A stretch of DNA of 64,000 bases, from contig LNDK02000077.1 in assembly GCA_001455915.2 (NCBI GenBank), forward strand, positions 1,427,101-1,491,100, read 5' to 3'. Position numbers and translations under genes: made by a program. The DNA is from Samsoniella hepiali (Eukaryota > Ascomycota > Sordariomycetes > Hypocreales > Cordycipitaceae). Positions 31,254 through 40,996 of the stretch are shown here, one piece after another (the first letter of the stretch is position 1; every line of letters begins with the position of its first letter). The notes beneath the pieces were generated by a model. The model did no database searches and was not told where the DNA came from. It saw only the letters and a list, made by a program, of their open reading frames with translations.

Positions 31254-33327
31254 TGTGAATGGATTTGTGGTGGAGGTGGTGAAAAAGAGTTGGGTATAAA
31301 GATTGCAGTTGATTGACGGAAAGAGAAGAGAGAGAAGAGGGACTTGCTGCCCCTCATGAGCAGGGACACCCTTTTATTTATGACTTCATTCACGCTAATC
31401 AGCTACCAACAGACACTACGTACACCTTCCTCTCGTGCTACCCCTCACCCGACTTCGAAACCAATCGACCTGTATGGTCAGGGTCCGGTCCAGCTATGCC
31501 AGGGTCTAGCTATCCTACTTACGCAACAAGCACAGGAATAGAAAGCGGGGGAGGGGGTGTGCGTGTCTTCGTGTAAGAGGAAGCTGAGCCGCAGGTAGCG
31601 GGGTTGTGACAATCACTGTACCTCTAACAAAAGCCAGAAGACTAGCTGAAGCAATTGGCTCAATAAGGGACCACGGGCGGCCGCCATGGGGTACAAAGTA
31701 TCGCAGTTTGTATATTCGGGGTCGACGAGGCATCATGGCTGTGCAGCGTGGTGGTCCCCGCCCTCTCCCCGTGGTGCCGAGTTAGCCGTGTCCCTGGGCC
31801 GGGATCCCTGCACGATGCACAATGGTTCGACGGCCTCGGGGCCTGTACAGTCAAGATCTTGGTTGCGGTGGTGGAGCTGGGAGAAGCCGAATTTGCCGCC
31901 CAGGACGAATCAGAGCGCCCCCAGACGCCTAGTGCATAGATGGCGCGTACCAAGCTCAATGGCACTGGGCGTTTCGTGAGGTCTTGACAAGCTGAATTTG
32001 CGTTCCCACTTGGGGATCCTTTTAGCGAAGCTAGCCATGGGAAACTGTGAGGAGGGGGCGACTCAAAGAGGTACAGAAGAGGCGTTGTACCTGCTTTTCA
32101 TTTGCGCGATTTCTTGTCATTATGCTTGTTTTCAGACATGATATTCTGTTGCTTTTTTTTTTGAAAGACGCAAAGGGTCAGTCGAACTGAGGAGGACTCT
32201 CCTTTGACTAGTATTGGTTTCCCGAGTCCGCCGGCGTCTGATCCACCTCGGTTTCAACATGCCTGTTAGGAGGATCGGACGACGGCCTATCGGGGCTCGG
32301 GAGTGAGACGAAGCCCAATTGCAGGAGCAAGGCCCATGGTATCCTGATTATTACATCATAACGCAGTAGCACGTTCCAGAGTGGAAGGGCTACCCTCCTA
32401 TCGAGCCCTGGAAAACACACTCACCCGACGCCAGCTGGCCTCGAGAAACTATTCGAAACCAATGAAGAAGAGGTAAAGCGGCTCCGGAGCGAGACAGACA
32501 TGGCGTGGAAAAGCCCTTGTTAGATAGCTTCGTGCTCGCTGGGCTGATCAGTACGCTGTGACCACGAAGCTACCCTTTCACACCTCACCGAATCACTTGT
32601 TGACCCCTCAATCGTGCTTTGCTCCTCTCCACCTAATATCCGCCCGGAATGCCCGCCACCAGCTCCGCCTGTCGTCGTCACCGCGGGGCCATGGTCCTCA
32701 TGAGGTCGATGTAGCGGCGCGTCCACTATCTAGCACGTAAGCTGTACCAGTGACAACGATTCACCAAAGCTACTTTCTGGCGACTTGATTCCTCGGCCAA
32801 AGGTATGATTTCGGGGCATTGGATTGATGCCGTGAGCCCTCGATGAAGTCGACCAGGAGTGTCTAGAAAATTGACCTTGGGGTTCGGCCGCGGACAGCGT
32901 CAGCCAAATGGCCACTGAGCGAATTAGAGCCGGTACTACGGTGTTCAAGTCAAACGAGCAGCGATATGATCGCTTCACGATCATGCTGGGAACAGAAGCT
33001 TCGCCTGATCAACACGCACAAGCAGAACGATTGCCAAGAAAGCCCCTCGCGACGAACCCTAGCGATGTCGATGCCAGATCGATCTTGCCAAGCCGCCAAG
33101 GGCAGGATCGGTGGATAAACCCGCAAGAATGTCACTGATGAACGGCTGAGGCTCGAGCATGCTTGTCATGATCTGAATAAGTTTTGTCATTGTGTAAAAA
33201 AAAAAAAAAAAGAAAAAGAAAAAAAGACGAGACGACAATTCTGCTCAAATACTCAATATGTAGCTTTTGGGCCACGCCGATCTCTACGACCCGAAATTCT
33301 CCCTTACACCGCGCCGAAACTCCCCCA
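31254..33327. other. Intergenic region (2.1 kb)
   Basis: Promoter of the leftward cipC gene and 3' flank of the leftward GH79 gene. A 16-base A-run occurs at 33196-33211, followed by an A/G-rich patch. Open frames are short and without domains. Confidence 0.5.
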
Positions 33328-35097
33328 TCAGTGTCTGATATTCAGCAGCGCCGCCGACGAATCCGGAACCTCGACCGTCACCACCCCGCCGCTGGCCCTC
33401 AGCGTCTCGCCCGTCGTCACGTTGCGCTGCCGGACCGGCCGGCCATTGTCCAGCTCATAGTTGTAGCTCCAGCCGTCAAACGTGATGCCAGTGATCGCGT
33501 CGCTGCCGTTGGCCATGAGGCGCTGCACACCAACTTTGCTGCCACCACCACCGCCGCCGTTAATGCGGAACGAAAACGACCGGTTCGGGCGAGGCAGCGG
33601 CGTGGGCAGCGGGTCGACGCCCGCGCCGTCCTTGGTGGTGTTGTAGCCGCGCAGGTTAATGGCGAGGAGGCGGCGTAGGCAGCCGTCCTCGTAAATGGCA
33701 TACGCCGCCTCTGCGTCGGACGAGAGAGGCAGCGAGGCGACGGTCACGTTACCGTGGATGAGGTTGCCCAGCGCGCTGGCGGCAGCAATGTTGCCGTAGT
33801 ACGGGGCCTTGGTGCCCTTGGCGGTCTTTGCCGTGTCAATGGGCTGCCAGCTTTGGTACTACTCCAGTGTCAGTCAACTCATGCTAAAAAAAAACAATAA
33901 CAAAAAGGGAAGGCGTACTCGGTAGTTTGTGCCTTGGTGCATGTGCACACGCTGGTAGCCGGCCGACGCAGAGTACATGTTGAAGTCGAGGCCCCAGAGC
34001 GCGGCGCCAAACGAGTTGGACAGGCCGGGCTTGCCCTGAAAGTACAGCGAGTTCGTCTCGCCAAAGATGAGAGGCGCCGTTCCCTTACCCGTGGCCATGA
34101 TCTTCTTGTACTGCTCGACCTGCTCGTCGACGTCGCGCGTGGTGCGGGTGTGGTTCATGAGCGTGTGCTGCAGAGTCACGCCGGGCGACGTGGCACCGTC
34201 AATGTAGCTGCGAATCAAGTCAGTCAAGGAAGCAAGGTACAAAAGAGTGGCTGCAGATATGCGCCTACTTGTGCACAGAGTAGGTGTTGATGTCGTTATT
34301 CTTGTCCAGGCCTAGGTTCCAGACATCCACCGCCTTGAGAGACGACACCCGATCATCATACGACGGCGCCATGAACTCAAGATACTCGGGTTCAAGATCG
34401 GGGCAGTGCTTGCGCATCTGCCTGCGAATCTCGGCCGTGCCATTGAGCCACTCACTTACAAAGTCCTTGGGACCCCAGCTCGTCGTGCGCGGCGCGTACT
34501 TGCCGCCGAGGTTAAAGTTGTTGGGCTCGTTGCCGTACTCGTACCCGTAGAACCGGTCGCGGCCAATCGCCTTGCACGCCAGTGGCGCCGTGTCGACGAG
34601 GGCCTGCCACCCGTCGGCCGAGACGGCGCCCTTGGCGAGGTTGAAGCCGTGGGAGAACTTGACGCCGGGCAGCGTCTGGTACGACTCGAAAAAGGACGGC
34701 CCCAGGTAGATGGTGGTTGGGTAGTCGTTGGAGCGCTGCGGGTCGTAGGTGCCGTTGATCTGCGTCTCGAGCGAGGCATTATAAAGGGCATAGTCTTGGG
34801 TGTTGCCGCCGACGCGGATGTAGGGCTTGGTGCCGAGAATGTTGCCAATGTTGGTGAGGAGGTTGTCGGTAAAGCTGTTGGGGTTGGATTTGTTGCCTAC
34901 AAGAAGATTGGGTGAGTGGAAGGGAGGGGAGGCTGGATGGGTAGAGGCGTACTGGCAAAGTCGGGGAAGGACGACAGCTCAATAGAGTAGCTGATGAAAG
35001 ACTTGCCGGGCACTGAATTGGGGTTTGAAGCAGCCGATTCAACATGAATGGGCTCAGTTGCAACTGCGCCAACAGCGAGAAGTACCTGTTTCCACAT
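33328..35097 (-). CDS. GH79 family glycoside hydrolase (beta-glucuronidase-like), secreted
   Basis: Retaining glycosidase, likely extracellular, acting on glucuronide-bearing glycans such as arabinogalactan side chains (family inference). Exons are 35097-34953, 34896-34269, 34207-33919 and 33858-33328, all in phase, giving 530 residues. The N-terminus has a short hydrophobic stretch that may be a signal peptide. Family blocks include GKSFISYSIELSSFPDFA, PYIRVGGNTQDYALY, FYGYEYGNEPNNF (the E of NEP is the acid/base) and LIFGETNSLYFQ (nucleophile E). The C-terminal beta-domain is typical of GH79 and has a Gly run (about seven residues) in one loop. Several N-x-S/T sites support secretion. A CATATAACC element lies about 80 bp upstream. 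Confidence 0.9.
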
Positions 35098-35829
35098 GAT
35101 GAATGTGGTGAATAGCTTCAGCTCATACTAGCTAGATCCGCCTCTTGTATTCCCAAGCGTCTGGCGGTCGCCCGGTTATATGCCACAGGACTTCAATTAC
35201 CGCGATCTCCTTGTTCCGTTTTATCAATTGCCGTCAGATGCAACTAAATTGGCAATTAATCTGGGAATAGCACTACCGATTGGAGGAATCGTGCGCAATC
35301 ATATCATGGCTGTGTCAGAGCGATGCACTTGCCAGGCTCAGCGGCGACATGCAGGGATTCCCCGCATCAGCTTGGCCGAGGACCTTCCATCTGAGGACAA
35401 GTATGGAGCCAAGCAGGTAGCTTGATAGGCGATGAAATACAACGTTGCGAAGCAGCATGGTAGTCTACGCGATAATTGATTAATACCCGCCGGTCGGGAC
35501 CTCTGTGCCGTCCCAGACAGCCGACGGCTTATTTCGATGCCATCGTCCCCACTGGGGTTTATTGGCGATGCTTCAAAAAATAATCCAACTACCGCGCCTT
35601 GTAAGATTTTGAACTATTTGGAGTTGCATTTGTTGTACAGGTATTTTCAAGTCTCGCTGTAGACACTCTTCAGCTTGGCATTGGCATTGGGGGCGAAGGC
35701 GGGCTGCGTTGGCCGTATGACTCTTTGGTTACACAAGGTGTCCGCATGGATGTGCACTGTTTTACCTATCCATCTCTCGAGCAACTTTCAAATCTTTTTT
35801 TCTTGAGGCTACTGAGATAGACTGTCAAT
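35098..35829. other. Divergent promoter region of GH79 and kinase-like genes
   Basis: Spacer of 732 bp between divergent starts. I see no gene or repeat. A weak TATA-like element faces the GH79 gene near 35176. Confidence 0.5.
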
Positions 35830-37174
35830 ATGTTTTCGAAAGAGAAATCTCAGAAATTACCTAGTTCTCGATGGGCATCCTTCGGTGGCTGGGACTACAG
35901 TGGCATGAAGGAGCGACTTGAGACCGCACTGGGGGATATTGACAAGTCGACGCTGCTCTCTCATGCAAAGCAATTTATAGGACAAGATGTGACAATGAGT
36001 GCACCCTTCTCAGCTGGGCAGTATTGGATTTGTTTCGAAATTGTTGCTGCGGATGGCCGTCTGGTCATTGCTCGCGTCCGTCTGCCTCGGCACCCAGATC
36101 TGCCCTCGACCGTGAGCGATGAGGACATGGAATACTCTACGCAGTGCGAGCTCGCGACGATGCAGTATATACAGAAGAATCTCTCATCGGTTCGGATCCC
36201 GAGAGTCTATGCATATGAACCCGTCGGGTCGCCAAGAGCCACGGCAGCAGGCGCGTCATATATGCTCATTGAAGGCTTCTACGGCAATACCTTGATAGAC
36301 ATCGAATTTGACATGACATTGCTCCCGGTATGTCGCTCAACGGACATGTGTTCAATATAGTGCTAACTGAGCTCAGACAAATACGCAAAAGCGCATCATC
36401 GACCAAAGGACCAAAGTGCAGGCGGAACTGGCGACTCTGACCTTGGCAGGCATCGGTTCCATCTCGTCACTTTCCAATACAGGAGAGCCAGTTCTCGGAA
36501 AATTGGCATCGGCCTCTGTGGAGGGATTCGGGAATTTAGGACCATTTGCCTGCGCAGCCGAGTATTTTCTCGCCGCCGGCCATGCCGCTCTGGCTAGACT
36601 TGCCACGGAAGACGACAGCACTCGTTGGACAAGGCTCGGCGCTGCCATTTTCTGCTACATTGTCTCCAAGACAGCCCTGTTCCAGGATATGGGAGCAAAA
36701 CGCTCCTTCCATCTCAACCACATGGATCTCGGCACGCAAAATATGCTCGTCGACGACGACTTTCACCTTGTCGCCATTATTGACTGGGAGTTTGCGCAGT
36801 CTGCTCCCTGGCAGGTCAACCATTATCCAATGCCGTTTCCGCTGTTGGGCTCACGAGAAAAGACAGAGAATATCCTGGCAGACCCCCACCATCTTGCGCA
36901 CAAAAACGAGATGCGACAAGAATTGGCGCGGCAAATGTACAGAGACGGATTTCGCGCGGCCGAGGAGGAGCTGAAGAGCCAGGGCCGACCGCTTGCGCAC
37001 TCGTTGGCCGACAGTCTCGACAGCACAGCATCGCGCATCTATGTGTGCTTTGCGAATTTGGGCCGGATGCCGCAGCAAGATGAGGAGCTTGTGCAAAACA
37101 TGGTAGGCATGGCTTTTGGTTGGGATGATGCAAAGACGAAGTCTTACATGGCCGAGATGGAGGCGGCCCTATAA
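35830..37174 (+). CDS. APH-family (aminoglycoside phosphotransferase-like) kinase
   Basis: Protein-kinase-fold small-molecule kinase of the large fungal APH group; the natural substrate is unknown. Exons are 35830-36327 and 36377-37174 (49-bp intron, phase 0), giving 431 residues. The N-lobe has the NTP-contact strand YWICFEIVAADGRLVIARVRLP and the helix CELATMQYIQKNL. The hinge region reads SYMLIEGFYGNTL. The catalytic loop is HLNHMDLGTQNMLVDD (D about 282, N about 287), followed by the metal-binding IIDWEFAQ (D about 301). The HxD-x4-N then DWE order is the APH signature. It is divergent from the GH79 gene and directly upstream of the thioesterase on the same strand. Confidence 0.85.
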
Positions 37175-37450
37175 CACAAGTCCTTTAGTGGATAATTTCA
37201 GTGGACACGCCCTGTATTTGGTGCCCCAGATTCTGCTGCAACCACTAAACAGACCACTGTAACCCCCAAATTCAGCGCCGTGATGCTTCAGTTACAGCTG
37301 ACTCATCACCCTGCGATTTGGCTGCATCTCGATCATCTTCCTCGGGTAGATTTCCATGTGCCGCGGGTATCACTTCTATCCATCTTCTGTCGCCCGCACA
37401 TAATAACTTTAACCTCAATTGGTGCCGGAGTTGATCCGCCATCACCAAAC

Positions 37451-38065
37451 ATGGTCTTTCTGAGACACCCCAACATCACGTCGGCCCCCATCTCAGCCGA
37501 GGCCCAGGCCGCGTTTGGCTCGCGCTCATCACCACTATGGTGCCGCCAGCTACTCATCGACTCGAGCCTGCAAACCGTCGCGGCCAACTGGCGCACGCGC
37601 GACCGCGCCCAGACCAACGAGGACTCGTACCTCTCCGGCACCATGAACACGCCCGACACCATCAGCGCCTGGCACACGCTGTACCGGTCTCTCCCAGACG
37701 CCGCTGACGACGAAAAGGCGCCGCTGGCGGGGGAGCTGCTGGCGCTGTTTGCGCTGGGCAGCGGCGTCAATGGCCACGTCGACGTGGCCCACGGCGGCGT
37801 CACGGCGAGCATCCTGGACGTCGCCATGGGCACCGCCTGCAGCGTGTTTAGCACAGAGGGCGACAGCACATACACCCTGGAGCTGAATATTCGGTATAAA
37901 AAGGCGCTCGCGACGCCGGGCGTCTACTTGTGCCGGACGTGGCTGCAGCAGAGGACGACGGGCCGCAAGGCCTGGCTGCAGGCGGTCATTGAGGACGGCA
38001 ACGGGGAGGTGTATGCCGAGAGTGATGCGTTTTGGCTCGATGTGCCGGCCAAGCCCAAACTATAA
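37451..38065 (+). CDS. HotDog-fold (4HBT) thioesterase-like protein
   Basis: Acyl-CoA thioesterase superfamily member; substrate unknown. Single exon, 204 residues from ATG 37451 (caaacATGg). An earlier in-frame ATG at 37280 would add 57 residues with no matching domain. The hotdog motif is visible as VAHGGVTASILDVAMGTAC, in which the HGG turn and the following helix form the acyl-thioester site, followed by the strands TLELNIRYKKALATPGVYLC and GEVYAESDAFWL. It lies 276 bp after the kinase-like gene and converges with csm3. Confidence 0.82.
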   Translation: MVFLRHPNITSAPISAEAQAAFGSRSSPLWCRQLLIDSSLQTVAANWRTRDRAQTNEDSYLSGTMNTPDTISAWHTLYRSLPDAADDEKAPLAGELLALFALGSGVNGHVDVAHGGVTASILDVAMGTACSVFSTEGDSTYTLELNIRYKKALATPGVYLCRTWLQQRTTGRKAWLQAVIEDGNGEVYAESDAFWLDVPAKPKL

Positions 38066-38270
38066 AGTACATGTTTCTCAAGATGAAACAATAAAATAGA
38101 CAGCGCATAGACAGCAAATAATGAGACTAGCAACTTCTATGCCAGCTGTGTATTAGTGGAAAGGTTGGGCGAAAATATGGTAAGCGTAATCAAACATCAT
38201 CATTGTCCAATATTGGTATATGCTTTCCCGGTAAACAAAACTCCCCGACGCCATTGCAATGAAAACCCGT

Positions 38271-39348
38271 TCAGAATCCCTCCATCTCCCGCAGCGCATC
38301 CTCGTCGTCGTCCCAGTCTGTACCCGCCGGCTTGCTCGCGCTCGGGTTTCCAAAGATGCTCTGCGCCGGCCGGGAGTCCTGCTCCTCCGCTTCTGCCATC
38401 AATCCATCCAAGTCATCGGCATCCTCCTGCGGCTGCGCCGTCTTCATGGCCGGCGCCGGCGGCCTGCTGTCGTGGTTCTCTGCCTCGGCCATGAGCGCAT
38501 CCAGGTCATCGTCGTCGGGCGCGTCTGGCTGCAGCGCCGTGAGGCCCGGTCGCGGTCCTGCGCGCGGTGTGACATTATACAGGTCGTCGTCTTCGGAAAA
38601 GTCGTCTGGGTGGCCGCGCGGCGGCGTGCTCGGCCCTGCCTGGCCGGCCCCCTCGCGGCCCTGGATGAGACGGCCGGCGCTCGGGCGCTCTGGCAGGCTG
38701 ACGGCGGCAGCGGCGGTGTCGGTGTCAGGACGTTCTTCCAGGTCGAAGGGATCGTCGTCGTCCTTTTCCTTGGCGGAGGTTGGATTGCGCTCATTGAGCC
38801 ATGTGCTTCGCGCGGCCATAAGACGCTTCTTGTGGCCGGCTTTTTCGACCATGCCGAGGGCGTCGAGGAATCGGGCTTTGGGGTAGAGGTCGTCGAGCCA
38901 GAGCTGGTAGAATGAAAGCAGCCGCGACATGTCGGAGAACTAAAATCAAACGTATGAGCATCTCCGCAGTCGAAAATTCATTGTCCGCCTACCTCGTGGC
39001 CTTTGCCCTTGAGCTTTAGTCCCTGGGCTCGTCGTCGCAGCTTCGGGATCCCAGCGGCGCTCAAAAGTCTAGTTTACTACGTCAGCAAAACGGTACCAAA
39101 CACGGCCAAGCACAAACAGATGCGCACCTCTCCTCATCAAGCTTCACAGTGGGCACCCTGGCTCTTTTTTGCACGTCCACTTCTTCGTCAATACCTAGCC
39201 CAGCATCGGCGGTTTTGCGCTTGTTCTTGGAGGACGGGCTAGGTGTCGCAAACGGGTCGTCCGAGAGGTCGGCAACATTGTAATTATCCAATTCGTCATG
39301 ATTATCCGTGTTGGCCGTCCTGCCGGCAGATTTTGTCGCTGACGGCAT
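38271..39348 (-). CDS. csm3: Csm3/Swi3 replication fork protection protein
   Basis: Partner of Tof1/Swi1 in the fork protection complex, needed for replication checkpoint signalling and sister cohesion, nuclear. Exons are 39348-39128, 39068-38993 and 38939-38271, in phase, giving 321 residues. The Csm3 domain spans about residues 70-140 and all three exons: VKLDEE then RLLSAAGIPKLRRRAQGLK, KGKGHE, FSDMSRLLSFYQLWLDDLYPK and ARFLDALGMVEKAGHKKR. The rest is acidic and disordered, with two similar DDLD(A/G)LMAEAE motifs (coded near 38500 and 38410), and ends DDDEDALREMEGF. The gene is divergent from the complex I subunit gene, 240 bp away. Confidence 0.92.
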
Positions 39349-39588
39349 TTTTTTGAACAGTTTCCCCAAGATATGGCAAGATGCGCTCTCTTGCCAGTGA
39401 CCACTTACACAATATACGCGTTGGGAGACGCGATGGTGGGGCAACCCATTAACACGAAATAGGTCACGTGCAAATTCTTGACATGCAGTCACGTGATTCA
39501 TTCCTGAGGCACATCCTGTTGCTGAGCTTCATCATAGCATTCATTGGACAAGCGAGAAAGAGAGAGTATTGGGCATCACCACGCAAAT
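39349..39588. promoter_or_regulatory. Divergent promoter of csm3 and the complex I subunit gene
   Basis: A 240-bp spacer with two GTCACGTG boxes and one CCAAT box (ATTGG on the + strand at about 39543). It is too short to hold separate promoters without overlap. Confidence 0.65.
39463..39496. promoter_or_regulatory. Twin CBF1/CDEI-type E-boxes (GTCACGTG)
   Basis: GTCACGTG occurs at 39463-39470 and 39488-39495, 25 bp apart and in the same orientation. Each fits the RTCACRTG site bound by the bHLH factor Cbf1 of yeasts, which controls respiratory and methionine genes. Fungal bHLH factors or CPF1 orthologues are the likely readers. Confidence 0.6.
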
Positions 39589-40402
39589 ATGTCGGAGACT
39601 ACGACCAAGCAGGCGCCAGCGTCCTACGTCGGCACGAGCAAGATTGTCCAGACGGACTATCCGGTACGGCACAAGAGCCCCAATGCCGTCAATTGAGGAA
39701 TTTGCTAACTCGAAAACGCAGCTCATCGACAACGACCCGTATGTGCTTCCCATGCCCCGATGACGACGATTACGACCTTGAAACCGATGGAGGACTGTTA
39801 CTTGGAACCAATTGAGCTTTACTGACCGTGTCTTGCTTCGTGCTGCAGTCACTTTAAGCGCGTCGTCGGCTATGCCCGCCGGGAAGATTACATCGCCGGC
39901 GGTCTCGCCGCCGCCTTCGCCCCGGCGGCGCTCTACACATTGGAGAAGTTTGCGCCCTCACACGTCGGTCGCGGCGGCTTCGCCAAGGCCATGCGCCTAG
40001 CCGGCTTTGTCGGTCTCGCCGGCGGCTTCCTCTACTTTTACCAGCGCTCCGCCCGTACGTGAACACGGCCCCCCCCCCGACTTTACTTTTGGACCACCAA
40101 GGCCACGACAAGCTAACCCGACACCCGCAGTGCGATTCTACGGCGCCACCGAAAACGCGCGCGAGAGGGAGATGGACATGCGCGAAATGGTCGACAAGGT
40201 CAAGGCCGGCCAGCCCCTGTACGGCGAGTCGACAATGAGCCCGTACCTGCAGGGCGTCGCCGCCCGCCAGAGCCGATATTCCGCCCTCTTCATGGCCACG
40301 GTGCCCTGGTTCAACTTTGTCAACCACGACCAGCACGGCGTCGACACGGCCAAGTACTACCAGCAAGCGGAGCGGGAACTGGAGGCTGACAAGAGCAAAT
40401 AA
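39589..40402 (+). CDS. NADH:ubiquinone oxidoreductase 20.9-kDa-type subunit (NUXM family)
   Basis: Accessory membrane-arm subunit of mitochondrial complex I found in fungi. Exons are 39589-39663, 39722-39738 (17 nt), 39849-40054 and 40131-40402, giving 189 residues. The junctions rebuild the family N-terminus: ASYVGTSKIVQTDYP + LIDNDP + HFKRVVGYARREDYI. Two hydrophobic stretches follow (around GGLAAAFAPAALYTLEKF and AGFVGLAGGFLYFY), consistent with a membrane-bound subunit. The C-terminal half is soluble and ends NHDQHGVDTAKYY. No cleavable presequence is apparent. The gene is divergent from csm3. Confidence 0.87.
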
Positions 40403-40996
40403 ACTGAGGATGAAAAAAAGAAAGAAGAAACCCATTTTTGATAAAGCTTGTCATTTTTTTTTTCGCGTTGAGGACAGAGCGTGTGTATATTACAAGGTTA
40501 CTAGGAAAGCCTTCAAAACACTTATATTCCTTTTGTTCACACGACGTGCGTGACGCCCCTACTGCTGACCGAAGCCTGACGAAATGACACGAGCGACGAA
40601 ACCCGATTGTTCAAACAAGGCGATTAGTTTACAAGTACAAGGATCGAGGTGTTCGCTCAGAGCAAGATGTTGGAGGAAGAACTGTTGCCCGGGGATACAT
40701 TGCCGCGGACTGATTTAACGCCATGTGTGCAAGAACATGGGTCTACCTGTACAACGTGATGCACAGCGCCCCGAAAGCGTCCCATCACCAAGCAGGTACC
40801 AAATCAATTGCACTAGATTGTTGCGCTAGATTGTTGCCAGTGTGTCCTAGGTACTACGGAGTGCGAATGGAAGAACTTAGGCGTCGGGCCGGTGGTAATG
40901 TTGAATTGTTGAACTGAGCGGCAGTACAGGGTCGTAAGGAACACGTAGGCGGCAAACGCGCCTTCTCCTTTGTGCTTTATTTCATTTGCCACTACA
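40403..40996. other. 3' region between complex I subunit and NLR genes
   Basis: Convergent 3' flanks; no gene recognised. It would hold both polyadenylation sites. Confidence 0.5.
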
